From Tilletia caries (taxonomy: Eukaryota; Basidiomycota; Exobasidiomycetes; Tilletiales; Tilletiaceae), in assembly GCA_032718865.1 (NCBI GenBank), contig JALUTQ010000046.1:930001-994000 (forward strand): a DNA stretch of 64,000 nt, given 5' to 3'. Shown here one piece after another: positions 11,732 through 25,465 of the stretch; the stretch's first letter is position 1; the number at the start of each line of letters is the position of its first letter. Both the position numbers and the translations under genes were made by a program. The notes beneath the pieces were generated by a model that saw nothing but the letters and a program-made list of their open reading frames with translations, was not told where the DNA came from and ran no database searches.

Positions 11732-12182
11732 TTAGGCGGTGATCAGTTGCGAGCGCGCTCACCTTGAAAAATGAGCGCGCGCTCTGTTTTTTTTTTGGGC
11801 CGACATGAAAGCGCACGCATGTTCAGTTCCGCGTTTTCAGAGCCGGGGGCCCAAAAATTTCAGAGCGCCCTCACTCAGTTCTGAGCGCGGCGCTGGGCCG
11901 ACCTATTTCGATCGGCCCACCTCTTCGAGCGCGCGCTCTGGCTCCCGCTCGATTACAGAAGCATCACGTGACGTTTGTATTGATCACAAAATCAATACAA
12001 ACCACAAAATGAGAAAGCAGAGGCCGAGCCGGAGAAAGCAGAGCGCACTTTCCGGCGCAAGCGTTGTTCAGTTGTGGGCGCGCGCTCTGAGAAGCAGATT
12101 TTCAGAGCGCGGCGCGAGGGGCCTCGCGCTCTGTGTTTGAGCGCCCTTTTTGAGCGCGCGCCCGCAACTGATCACCGCCTTA
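11732..12182. mobile_element. PIF/Harbinger-like MITE with TTA target duplication
   Basis: The 445-base element at 11735-12179 starts GGCGGTGATCAGTTGC and ends with the inverted complement. The TIRs are about 28 bases with few mismatches. TTA flanks both ends (11732-11734 and 12180-12182). A 3-base TWA duplication with a G-rich TIR end points to the PIF/Harbinger superfamily, which is an inference. The interior is full of GAGCGCGCGCTC palindromes (for example 11773-11784 and 11927-11938) and has a perfect 11-base hairpin (11974-11984 with 11991-12001). There is no transposase frame, so it is non-autonomous. Confidence 0.75.
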
Positions 12183-13309
12183 CTGTTCCCTCTTCTGGTG
12201 CAGAAAGGCATGGCCAGGAGAGTTTCGCTGTTGAAGTGCTGGCATGGACGACTCGGTGGATTTTCCCACGGTGCTGCCTCCCTGACTGCCTGACCAGTGC
12301 TCAATTTTCTCCCCCTTTGCTGGCCGGTTACCTCACGCCATCTCTTCCGGAACCTACATTACCGCATCCATCGCGACATCGTGTGCCCATCGCTCATCCT
12401 TCGCCCTGTGACTACAGCCGGACCCTGAGGACATCGATTCGCACATCCTATCCGGTACAGCTCATCTCCAGCCGCTTGGGTCAGTCGCCAGGCTCATCTC
12501 CAACAGGCAACAAGAGAAAAAAAAGGGCTGGACCTCCTCCAACTCTCATATTCCTTTGCGTCGGAACCCGGGCATACGTCGGGGCATCCGCGACCTGCAC
12601 CGAGCGCTGCGCGGTACACTGCACAGCAAAGGGCAGGCAGGGCCACGTCCTCGAAAACGAAGAGTTCGAGCAGCGCCGTTGGGTCGCCAAGCTCATCTTC
12701 GTGTTCTGCTCTAGAACTTTCATACTTCTATCGAACAATTGACAGCTCATTTGGAACGGTCCAGACTTCAGTGTGAGTGATGAGTACATAGTGGTAGTTA
12801 TACAGGGCGCCGTGGAAGACTGGACCTCGTGTCTCCACTCTCCATACTCACTCTTCCCTCTCATTTCTTCCTTAGTCCATTCACCGAGGTGCTAGGTCTG
12901 CGCTCTCGCGTAGGCGTCCGAACGCTCTCCCGAACCCCTTCGGCACGATTGCGCGAGCAGCAGCCAGCAACACGATCCCAAGCGGTACTCGGTTTGGACC
13001 CTCGTCCTTCAGATTTAATCGGCATCGAAACTGGATTTCTCTCGCCCTTACGCTCCTTCACCTCCCTAACCCATCCCCCTCTCAGATCTTCATCCTCGTC
13101 AGCCCAGCTCTTTTAATTCGCCCTTCGCTCCTCCTCTTTCGATCGCTAATCCACCCTCAAGATCTATCTCCCGGAAGGCCAGGCCGTAACATAATTTGCA
13201 TCGGACGCTTCCCAACGCCAACAACGTCGCCACTCTTAGAGTGCCTTATCAGCAAGCTTCAACACTCGACACAACACCTTCGACAGACCTTGTCAAGCCT
13301 GACTCTGCC
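12183..13309. other. Promoter and leader of the RFX gene
   Basis: No gene is seen in these 1.1 kb. Pyrimidine-rich sequence from about 12810 to 13160 is likely the core promoter and 5' leader of the RFX gene. An in-frame extension of that gene upstream to 13196 would start at TTG, so the first ATG at 13310 is preferred. Confidence 0.5.
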
Positions 13310-16300
13310 ATGAGTACCTCAGAATCAGCTCCGATGACCAATTCGGAATCAGCCAATTCTCCATCATTCTCGTCGGCTCACCTCTCCGCATTGAGTCCTA
13401 CCGCGTCATGGTTCCCCCAACCGCGAACTCAGCGGCAGTACTCGTCATCGGTACTGGAGCGAGGGCCGGTCCTGAACACCCCGCGGGCATTCCAGTTCCG
13501 CGCCAGCTCGCCTGCAGCCTTGGGCGCTGGATTCTCTCAATCTTGGGATCAAGGTCGTGATGGCTTCACGGGCCAAGGCGGCTCGCCGTCGGCGGCATTT
13601 GCAGGCTACAGTATGCATATGCCGCCCTCGCAGTTTCTGCAATCTCCGGTTGGCCGTAGACCCGCCACCTCCTCGGCTTCGACTTTGCATTCGACGTTGC
13701 TCTCACCTACGCGGCCATACTCAGCCATGTCCTACGACGACCTCTCGATGGGAATAGCTTGGAGTCCGGGTCTTGCTCTCACCTTCGGTTCGGTTCCATC
13801 TCCTCGTTCCCGCAATCCTGGCTTTGGACCCTTCGACTGGTCAGCGCTCACGCCCATGCAACGAGACTTCCCCCGTTCCAACCTTCCGTCGGACCTCATG
13901 ATGGCACCCATAACTCCGACCATCGCCACCATGCCCAAAAATGGGCTTATGCAAGGCACCATCTGTCCGATGCAAACCAAGGAAGAGCCATCAGCATCGA
14001 CAGATGCAAGCAGAGCAATGCTCTCTCCTCCTCGCACAGGAAATAAGGCACCCGGCGGTCTGACCATTCGCGTCCCGCCATCAAGTCTTTTCGCATCTTC
14101 CCGCTTCGGTGAAGATGCTACTGGATCGACAAAAGCGTTCGCCCCACCGTCGCCCAATTCTGCGAACGAGTCCTTCAGCACGCAGCCGGTTCCCTTCAAG
14201 TCTCATCCTCAAGGTCACGCTCATACGACGTCAGCAGCAAGCGGGTCGACAACGCTTGTGGGATCTCTGCCAGGCGAGGATGTTATGGGCAAGGTTGTCA
14301 TTATTGGACCTACACGGCCTTTCGTGGATCAACACTCTTCAGAGAATTCCAAGAGCGCTGGGGATCAGCAAGATGCTTCGGACACGGCTTCAAATAGCTC
14401 AAGAAAATACATCGACTCGGAGAACCGATCTCTTCCCAGACAAGAGTTTGCATCTCGGCTGATGGCCCCCGAGCATCACGGCAGCCGTGCAGGCGCGGTC
14501 GATCCGTATTGCTCGCCTTCGCAGTTTCTCCAGATGACTCTGCACGAGCCTCACGAAGCACAGAACTCCCAGATCTTCGAATTTCCCGCTGTTTCAGGTA
14601 CGGCGATCAAAGAGGAACCCGTTGCATTCCCTTTCGGAGACAAGTTGGACAGTACGAACGGACCAAACCCTGACGCATGGACGGAAGGGGAAGCAGAAGA
14701 CGATGAGGATGAGGATGGAGACGGTGAAGATGATGACGGGTCATTCGATGAGGCGGGGATCTTCAAGCACGAGCAAGCACCCGGAACATCTGCCTCAACC
14801 AGCCGACACTTCAGCATATTTGCACCTGTGCATACGACTCCAGCTATGGTTTCCACTTCAACTTCTCAGAGTGGCACGCATCATTGTCCTCAACGCCGGC
14901 CACCGGGGTCAAATGTCGCTCCTATCAGGAGAATGTCATCAACAGCATCACTTGTCGACATAAGGAGGAGCTCGGCCGGGACGCAAGACGTTCAGGGAGG
15001 GGCTAAACGTAACTCAAGACCAAACGCTGCCGCTGTGAGGAACCGATCTGCTTCGGTACTGATTACCAAGAGCGTTGTGTCGAACGCTCGTCAAATGCGA
15101 ACGGCCAACTCCACCGACAAAATGGGTCCATCGTCCTCCTCCGGACTGGAGTCTTCCTCGGTCATATCCGCGATTCTGGGCGACAACGATGACAGCGAAA
15201 GCTCTCGGAGCCGGACGTCCTCGCTTCGCTCAAACTTCAGCAACTTCTCGATGTCGAGTGGGATGGACCCGGCCACTCTATACCAGTCTGCTGGTGACGA
15301 TCTCGACGGTCTGGCATTTGAACACGTCGAATACTACGGCGTGCAGTCTGGCCTACCGGCATTGACCGACCTCGCCCAAAAGTGTCGTGACACTCGCGAC
15401 AACAAGGAAAAGGTACGTTATTGGTTGTCAATCAAAGAATTTTTTGCGGTACCCGTTTCGAAGAACGCTGAAATGTTGGGCTCTCTATAGGTTTCGATCA
15501 TGGAGAAGTTCGCCAACGAGTGGTGAGAAACGGAACGTTTCGACCTTTTCTTTACTGATATTGACGCTGATTGCCACTATTCCGTCACCTAGGATGGACA
15601 ATTTCTACGCACAGGACGAGCAAGGCACGGTGGTAAGTCATGGCCAAGGGTACACGAAGGCACTCGCATTGAGCTGACCGCATGGTACTGTCTACAGAAC
15701 CGAGCCTACATGAACCAGTGCTACCGTGCAGTATGCAGAGCCTACCACCTGCACCCTCTGAACCCTTCTAATTTCGGAAAACTGGTCCGTACTCAATTTG
15801 CGGGGGTTACTACCCGTCGGCTGGGCCCGAGGGGTAACAGCCGCTATCATTGTGAGTACTCTGTGATGTGAAGGTGTGGCAGTATGCACGCAGATGCTAA
15901 GAGATTAATTGTTCTTCGATCAGACACTGGTCTTATCGCCAAGTTTTGCGCCCAGCGGACCACAACGGCCAGCCGCGATGCTCTCGTTGCTACTCCTTTG
16001 GAAGGGCCCAGTGCGGGTGTAGGTACCGCCGCCATTTTCAGCGAGAATCGACCGGGTAACCCAAAGACGTTGAAAGCCGTGCCAGCTCGGAAATCGGCAG
16101 CGTGAGTGCTGAACCTGCTTCATACCACGTCGATAGAAGATGAACGTGGGCTGATAGAACACAATAACTTGCAGGCCGATGGTTCCGTCTTCGAGTCGTT
16201 TTTCCGTCACGAGCCTTCATTCTGCCGAATCAAGTCCCTGGCAGTCATGCAAGCCAGAACTTCGCCGGACCTTCAGCGAGTCATACAGCCATGATCCCAG

Positions 16301-16943
16301 CAACGGCGGATCATCGTCGAATCCTTTCTACTTCGAGCCTCCGTCTACTGCGAACGACGATGTTGGCGCGAACCAGACATCCCTCGGCCTCACGTTCTCG
16401 ATGCCCACGTATACCACCCAGGCGCAATCCACGGGTATGGCTAGAAATGCAGGCGGCCTTGATTGCTCTTCAAGCATGTACCAATCGCCTATGGTTGGAG
16501 TTGAGAGTTCTACCTTCGATGCCGGTCATGCTGGCATGAACTCTCAGGCATCTGCAGGACCACCTATCATGCCGGACGGCTGTGTCGGTCAAACTGGCTT
16601 CCCCACCATGTCTACGTTCGCCAACCAACTTTGCGCGCCTCAGCAACCGCAGTACAATTCCGGGCTCGGTATGAATGCGTTCCAGGCACCGGACACGTAC
16701 CAAGTTCCTCCCCAGTCGGCGCCTGGCATGTTTGCGTTCGGAACGTCGGCGCTGGCATCTGCAACTCCTCAGTCGGCGCCTGCCAACTTTGCGTTCACCT
16801 CCTTTGCCGAGGTCGCCAATCTGGGCGGAGAAACGGAAGAGATGCCGATTCCGATGCCTTTCAGCTGGGACGGGTTCTCACAGAACTCGCAGCAACAGCA
16901 ATGCGTGCCCAACACGGCGGGCATGGGCGGGCAAGGCTACTGA
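13310..16943 (+). CDS. RFX1: RFX-family winged-helix transcription factor
   Basis: Exons 13310-15412, 15491-15522, 15593-15632, 15698-15851, 15924-16101 and 16175-16943 give 1091 residues. The RFX DNA-binding domain lies at about 690-790. Its signature runs HPLNPSNFGKLVRTQF, then TTRRLGPRGNSRYHYTG, which contains the Arg-rich recognition part of the winged helix, and it is split over four small exons. The 700-residue N-terminus is Ser/Pro-rich and disordered, with an acidic run at about 462-478 and a candidate sumoylation site IKEE. The C-terminus is Met/Gln/Pro-rich. In yeasts, Rfx1/Crt1 represses DNA-damage-induced genes and S. pombe Sak1 is essential; which role applies here is unknown. 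I see no obvious extended RFX dimerisation domain. The domain identity is firm; the symbol is a family-level label. Confidence 0.88.
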
Positions 16944-18037
16944 GGCAACACTCGGGCTCAACGGTTTCAGGGAACCTGGTGGACGTAATTACGTTCGCGA
17001 AGGCCCTCTTTTCAATCCGCCAGATCGAAAAACGTTCGGGCTCGACATGTTGTCTTCTCATTCGACTCGAACGCATACGGGACGAACACACACATTACTA
17101 CCACCCCCAACCATCTACATACGTTCTTCGTTCTGCCCTCAAGCTTTCAATAACCTCGTCCTACTTCAGCCTTCAGCAACAAGCAACTTCCTCCTGGATT
17201 TCCAACGTATTTCACACTCCTCACCACGAAGGACGGCCCCTGCAGGTTGAACGCTGGATCGTCACCACGGGCCGCCGGACCAACGCGGTTTTTCTTTACC
17301 TCCTCTTTGTCCTCGGCCTCGCCTTCTCAATCGCTTCTTCGCTGCGAACGCATATCGGCTCTCTGATCGTTCTTGTTTCCAACCTTTTTCTCGGCGTCCA
17401 TTCTACATCCAGCAATTCTCGCATCGGCTTGATGCCGTCTCGATTCAACGCTCGGCGAGCTTTTCAACCATACTGTCCCAACCCCACTTGGAAAAGGAAC
17501 ACAGCCTTCCTCGTTCGACTTTCGACCCCACCCCCTCGCAGGCTGAGTGGGCCGGGGCATTCTTCGCATTCTCCACTCTTTGCAGTTCTTTCCTATTTAC
17601 GTATTACGTATCACGTTCGCACATCGCTTCATACACGCGTGGTTTGCGTGCTCTATGTATTCGTTCTCTCGCTTGTCCTCTCCTATTCTCCTTCTTGTCC
17701 CTTCCGTCCGCAGCATGCCGTTTTCCGTCGAATTCGATCAGCTACCTCGTCCCTATGTAACTTTCTTCGTCCGCATCCTAAGTTCCCTCTTCATACATTA
17801 AACTGTTCCGAGCACATGCATAGTTCCTCGTCCCCCTTCCCGAATTGACTCTTTCCTCCTCCTCTTCGGTGCCCTCATGCGGAACTTGTGTGGTCAGAAT
17901 GGGCAAAAAGGCGTGTATCGTGGATTGACTTGACTGACTACAAATGCAGTGGGGATTTTTGAGCACATCGTTGCGTGTGAGTATCCCACAGAAGCGTTGT
18001 TGTTCGTGACCTCGGAAACATCCCCCCCCCCCTCTCT
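16944..18037. other. Convergent 3' region between RFX and BTB genes
   Basis: This 1.1 kb is pyrimidine-rich. A C-run lies at about 18021-18033. A weak possible plus-strand exon at 17715-17756 (ATG then GT) was considered and not accepted. The rest is probably the two 3'UTRs. Confidence 0.4.
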
Positions 18038-19900
18038 TCACGTAAGCGCCGCACTAGCCTTGTTGAACCGCCTGCGAACAGGTTTGCGGAAGATCTGCAC
18101 CGTACCCGCCGATGCCGTATTACCGCTACCAGTACCGCCGCCGCTGACTGCCGTCCCCATTCCCGTTCCCGCTCCCGAAGCACCACTACCACCGAAGGAA
18201 AGACCCGAGCCGGTCCTCCCGGCGGGCCCGCTAAGGCTGCCTCCGAAGGCGAGGACGACCTGTTCCTCTGCGGCGTTCGCGTAGCTTTCTGTTGTTTGCT
18301 GTTGACGCGCTTGGGCTGCGTGTGTTTTGTTCCGGATTGCGATGCATCGTTTTGCGAATGCGAATCGTTCCTAGTAAAAGAAAGAACAACAAAAAGTTTG
18401 TGGGAGTGAGTGAATGCAGTGAAAGCCTTGATGATCACACCCTAGAAAACTCACCTGTACGCTGGATACGGGGAAGTGGGTACTCTGCATCACCTCCCGG
18501 AAGAGCTCAAAGTCGAGCTGGGTATAGACATCAGCCAGCCGATCTGCGCCTGTGCTCGGCTCAGGCACGCCAGTCTGGCGTGCAAAGGCGCCGAGCTCGG
18601 TGGGTAGGGTAGAGGCAAGATAGAGGAAGAGGGCTTCTTGGAGGGCGAAGATGCGGGAGTGGTAGGAGGATGGGTATGGGAGTGGGTAGTGATGTGATGA
18701 TTGGTGGTGGTGGTGGTGTTGGGGATCGGTGGTGGCCCAGGGTCCTCCTGCCTCTTGCTGTTGTTGTTGTGGTAGGGATGGCGTGGTGGGGTCAAAAGTG
18801 TTGGGAGAGGATGCTGAGGAGATGTCGGACTGTGGAATGAGATGGTGTCCATTCCCATTCCCGTTCCCGTTCGCATTCGCGTTTGGGTCTTGGAAGGACT
18901 CATGTTGATGACGCGGGTAGAGCACTGGATTATTGTTGTTCGAGTGAGGCTCAAGAAGGCCTGGCGGTGGTGCTGATGATGAAGAAGACGTGGTAACAGA
19001 GCCGGCATTGTTGCCATTCTGTTGCTGCTGCTGTAACATCGCCGCCCATCGATCATGAACGAGCATATATGCGCCGTCAAGCTGCGGTTGCTGCGACGGA
19101 GAGTCATTCCCTCCCGCCGCCGCCGCCGCCCCGCTTCGGGATGTCGATGCCGCCGCCGCAGCCACAGACGTGGAGAGGAAATGAGTGGTTGGGATCAGCT
19201 CGGCATCGAGGACGAGGGATGATCTGGCTTGGGCGAGGGCCCATTCGGCGAGGTCGTCGAGTTCGAGGAGGGATGCTGCTGCGAGGAGGGCGCGGGCTGT
19301 AGATGCTGGGAGAGGCTGCTGTTGTGGTGGTGCTGCGCCGTAGATGTGGGCGAGGCACTGCGGTTTCGGCAAGGGAGAGAGACGTGAGTGCTTGTTTAGC
19401 TTTTGGACACAGGTGGGAGCGAAGTGTGACACACACGATGTGGATTGCGTCTTGGTTGATGACGGGGTCATGGACGAAGATTTCTGAGAAAAGAGAAGAC
19501 TGATAGTGAGCTCTCCTGGCTGGACAAGCAGAAGGAGTGTGTGTGGGATGCATACCTATTATGAGATGTCTGCTGTCTGGAATGCAGCGTGCAAAGAAGG
19601 GAGAGCGGGAGAGGATGAGGGCGTGCAGGTTGAACTGTGCCTGCCACCCTGCTGCTGAGTTGACAAGCAGGGTTGTGTCTGACCATCGTGATCTGCGCAA
19701 GAGAGAGGAGCGAGCTGGTGAGCATGGGTGAGGGATCAAAGTGCACAGCGGGCAATGCTCACTCGGAGAAGCCGCACTGGAGAGGGGAGAGCAAAGGGAA
19801 GTCAGCGCACGGAGTCGGAGAGGGGAGCAAGTACGGAAAGACTGACTGTGAGTATGTGCGCGCCGACTGCGTGCAGATGATCATCGAGTGTGTGCGACAT
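18038..19900 (-). CDS. BTB/POZ-domain protein
   Basis: Proposed exons in transcription order are 19900-19847, 19776-19763, 19692-19556, 19483-19437, 19357-18455 and 18370-18038, giving 495 residues. The BTB fold is recognisable: SRWSDTTLLVN, FNLHALILSRSPFFA, then HICLAHIYGA and STARALLAAASLLELDDL. Exons three to six join cleanly in frame. The first two, including a 14-base microexon, are less certain; starting instead at a downstream in-frame ATG and reading through is possible. The middle (about 150-270) is low-complexity Gln/Asn/His/Ser with an NGNGNGN run. The end (FAFAKRCIAIRNKTHAA, then a Gly/Ser tail) is in frame after the last intron. BTB proteins often act as Cul3 adaptors or scaffolds; nothing here fixes the partner. 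It is divergent from LYS1, with 258 bases between the start codons. Confidence 0.7.
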
Positions 19901-21492
<1,592 letters not shown>

Positions 21493-21798
21493 AGCGGTAC
21501 TACCATCCCTTTCCCGTCCCTCCGGAATCAATAATCAGCCATGACAACTAGCCTCCGTCGTGCTCTGGAATCTGCTGCATGTTCTGATGCTCCCTTTGTT
21601 CTCTTCTTTCCTCTCGATCCCGAAATAATTAATCGTTGCGCAATGACCATTCTTTTTACTCGCTCCCCATAAACAGAGCGAAGAACGAGATGGACGAGGT
21701 TGCCGACAACAACGACGGGTAGCCAGACATAAATACTTGCTGGCTGGACTGAGATCCACACGCGAGCGCGGGTCAGTAGCGTCAGGGCTCTAGTCATC

Positions 21799-24657
21799 AT
21801 GTCGGCGGCTCCAGCAGCGGGAGCTGCAGTCGGTGGGAGCAGTGGCAGCAGTCGACATGCTCATGCTCAGCATCAACAACAGCAACAACAGCAACAGCAG
21901 CAGGAAGGCCAGCAACAGCCGCAACAACAACAGCAGCCGCAGAATATGGAACAGCTGTACATGCAGCAACAGCGGACGACTCTCACCGCCGGGCCCGGTC
22001 AGAGCATCGTCACCCGCGCCCACTACGCCTACCTGACCCCGGCCGAGTACAGCTCGCTGAACGAGCACATGCGGAAGATTGCCATCCAAACCCACACCCT
22101 CGCCGCCTTCAGTGCCCACACCCACCAATCCTGCGGCCTCATCGAAGGCACAGCCTCCCGTCTCGGCTTCCCACGGCGCACCATCGCGACCGCCCAGCTC
22201 CTCTACACCCGCTTCCACCTGACCTACAGCCCCTCCGACTTCCTCCTGCACGAGGTCTCGCTCGCCTGTCTGGTGCTTAGCTCCAAGATTTGCGATACGC
22301 CGAAGAGGACGAGGGAGATGATTGTTACGTCGTATGCGCTGAGATATCCGGAGAAGTGTAGGGTTACAAGCTCGTTGTCGGTGCCTGCGCATCGGGAGAA
22401 GGAGGCCATGGAGGCGCTTTCGGCGGGCAGGGAGTCGGTTGACGTCCTCGGCGGAGGTAGCAGTAGTAGTAGTAGTGCACGACCTCGCGCCCCGTCTGGC
22501 TTTACCGCACCACAACCTCCTCCTGTCGCCCCCTCGCGCCTGATGGGCACCATATCCGAGTCCGACATCGACCCGGCCCGGATTGAGAACGAACGCGGGC
22601 GGATTCTAGCCATCGAACGGCTCCTGCTTGAGACGACGAGTTTCAACTTTCAGGTGCGGGCGCAGAGTTCGCTTGCGCTTAGTTTCAAGCTGGGACGGCG
22701 GTTGCGAGGTGGGTTTTTTTCGTTGTTTCTATTTGATGGGGTTCTGTGTGGTTGGGATGCTTGGATGGCTGACGTGCTCTGTCTCTCTCTCTCCCGCCCC
22801 TGATCGAACAGCTCCAAAGGATTTGTGTGACTCGGCATGGAGAATAGCAGCTGATGCGTACGTATCTCACCTTTACCTCGCCTACATGCATCTCACGCTA
22901 ACCACCTCCCCACGTTCTCCAACTCCCCCTCCCAAATAACAGCCACCGCTCCGCCGCCCCTCTCATCTACCCTCCACTCACAATCGCCCTCGCCTCCCTC
23001 TACCTAGCCGCCCTCTTCGCATTCCCGCCCCTGAAATCAGCCGTTGACTCGGCCCATACGGACGAGGCGGATCGCGTGGCGGATCAGCAGTACTATGCTT
23101 ACTTCGACCCTCGCTTCTTGGAGCGCGAACGGGAGGCCGCGGCGGTGGCGGCAGCGTCAGCTTCGGCTTCGGCTTCGGCTATGGCCGGATCGGGGTCCGC
23201 TGGAATGCCTCCGAGGGGGATTCAAGGCGCGTCTATTATCGGAAGTTCGGCACGTTCCATTCGGGCTGCTACGTCTTCTTCCACCTCAGCCGGGCAACCT
23301 TCGTCATCACAGTCATCGTCCTCACAGACCGCGGTAGCAGCGGCTGCGGCAGACGCGGCTGCGGCTGCGGCGATAGCGGCGATGGGAGAGCCTCTGCAGG
23401 GTGTACAGCGCGAAGCGGCGCGGTTGATCATGTGCTTTACTGCTTCGGATGGGCTCTTTGGAGATGCGTCGATGCGGCCTGGTGGGGCGAACCGGGCCTT
23501 TTGGAAGGCGCAGTGCCGGTGGCAGCAAGTGAATGGGCTTGGTGGGAGGGCGAGGAAGAGGAGGAAGGTTTGGGAGGGCGGTGCTGAGGCAGGGGTAGGG
23601 AAGATGGATGTTGATGGGGACAAGGATGGGCAAGGGAAGGAGGAGGGGGAAGGGGAAGAGGAAGTGGATGCTTTGGCTGACGAGGCTCTTTGGTTGGCGT
23701 TGGGTTCTAGCTCTGGCGTAGGGCCCGTAGAGAGTGAGTAGAATCCCTTGTCATCCTTGAACGTCGCTCCTTGCCAGCTCACCAAGCACACGATTACTCC
23801 TCACGACAGATGCCGCTGTGATGATTCTCGACCTCTACATCGAGTCTCTCCGACTGCTGAGCAGTTCCCCGCCTTTCTCAGGTCCCATGCCAGTCCAACC
23901 TGCCCATCTCGCAGCCGGAACGACAACGAGCAACACAATTGTCACAAGCGCCAAGGTACCGGCGCCTACAACCAACACGCTTTCGGACGATCCGGCGGCC
24001 GCCACCAGGAGTCCACAACAGGTGACAAATGGTGCGGCGCTCGAGGACAAAGAGGAGAAGGGTGGGATGCGAACGACGGTCGTACTTGTCAATACGCGGC
24101 AGGCACCAATGCCGCCCTCGTATGCGCTCTCTCCGCCCCCGCTGGAGATTTTGCATGTGTTGAATCACGGGTATGCTCTTGCGATGCCTTCTGGAACTGG
24201 GACTACAACTGGGACGGCGGCCAAAGTGGGGAGGGGAAGTGGTCCTGCTTCTTCTTCTTCTCAGTCTACCCCTCCTCTCCCCTCCCCGCTGGAACTCCTC
24301 CAAGAGCTCGACCAGCTCAAACTCTGGCTCCTCCGAATCGGCCGACGACGCGATCGAGCCGATACACACGTCCTCGCTTCCCGACGACCTCCCCACCCCA
24401 CTACCACCACCGCGAGTACAGAACACGCCGACGGAGAAAAGGACGAAGAACGAGAACGGGAACGGCGCGAGGCGGAGGAGTTTGCACGACGACGGTGGGA
24501 GACGGCCGAGTGGCGCCGGTGGAGCGCGAGTGTTGCGCAGAGTATGGACGATGGGCGGATGAGGGGGATCGTGCCTGAGGATCCGACGGTCAGGGCGCGG
24601 TTGGTGGGTAAAGGGCCGGTGGAGTATAAGCCGGGTGTGGTGCGGTTCCTGTTCTGA
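21799..24657 (+). CDS. CTK2: Transcriptional cyclin, CTD kinase beta subunit-like (CTK2/cyclin K-T type)
   Basis: Exons 21799-22708, 22812-22857, 22943-23733 and 23810-24657 give 864 residues. After a Gln-rich N-terminus (about 25-60) comes a first cyclin fold (about 80-180: RTIATAQLLYTRFHL, HEVSLACLVLSSKICDT). The second fold (about 255-345: RILAIERLLLETTSFNFQVR, DLCDSAWRIAADAHRSA, YPPLTIALASLYLAALF) has the arrangement of Ctk2 and cyclin K/T. Such cyclins activate kinases that phosphorylate the RNA polymerase II CTD. The rest is long, Ala-rich and low-complexity, so the protein is much larger than yeast Ctk2. The cyclin call is firm; the choice of Ctk2 over Bur2/Pch1-type cyclins is by eye. 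Confidence 0.75.
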
Positions 24658-25465
24658 AGAAGTATGGACCCCCTGCACTGGGTGTAGGGCAGGAAATGGG
24701 ACACTCACATGACTCTCAGGTCTTTTGTTTGCACTTTGCACTTGCAGTTGCTGAGATGCAGACGCTGAGCAGGGAGGCAACTCAGGATGACGCCACCACT
24801 CTCAGACGTACAAGGTCGCCGCTGGGAAACAAGGACAGGGCCTGTACGGAGGAACTCATGCATGACGAGCGATCGTTGAACTGACTGCACTTCGTTGACA
24901 TACGGACGGGTTTGAACAAGGCTCACGCATCCTCATCACGCTGGCCGCCGAGAACGTGATGATGTCCAATCGGTGCGACTGTACGAGCTCCGGAGAGAAG
25001 ACTGATGACTGCAAGCAAACAAGGATCCAAGTTGGCAAATGCGCGAGTCAGGACCGCATTCTCGCTCATCCATTCGCTGCATTGGTTGGGCTCCTCACTC
25101 ACCCATCCCTGGCTGACTCTCTTGACTACCTTTCCATTCAATTCCCCCTGCCCAGCAGGCTCCACACAATCCCTCTTCGCATTCCGTTCCTTCGCCCCGA
25201 CCTTCTTGGGACGCCCCCATGACCCATCCGCGACTTGCCAGGGAGGACCGCGCAAACGTACCGCGTGCGACAGCCGATCGATCGGTCCTTTTGACGAGAC
25301 TCGAGAACGCCCGGGCCTGCTTGTTCCGACGGGGTCGTGGGAATCTCATTTGTTGTTCCTGACTTCCGTTCTTTTTCTTCCTTCCGTTCTTTCTTCCCCC
25401 TTCTTCCTTCTTCTCTTCAACCAACATCGAAAGGTGAGTTCACGACCAACCCTTCCTTGAAGCTC
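24658..25465. other. Intergenic, no gene seen
   Basis: No domain-bearing frame is seen. The right end (about 25360-25430) is pyrimidine-rich with TTCTT repeats, followed by a GTGAGT at 25434, so it may be the leader of a transcript into the weak gene beyond. Confidence 0.4.

Noticed and set aside
13196..13309. 38-codon N-terminal extension of the RFX protein
   Set aside because: It would start at TTG; the first ATG in frame is 13310.
16631..17848. 405-codon plus-strand frame crossing the RFX stop codon
   Set aside because: Its first third is the wrong frame of the RFX last exon and the rest is pyrimidine-rich 3' sequence; no motif.
17715..18284. Possible intron-rich plus-strand gene starting MPFSVEFDQL
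   Set aside because: The exons do not join in a consistent phase, and the right part is the reverse strand of the well-supported last exon of the BTB gene.
23748..24578. 276-codon plus frame and long minus frames across the cyclin gene's last exon
   Set aside because: Shadows of a GC-rich low-complexity coding exon; the cyclin frame splices into 23810 in phase and ends at 24657.
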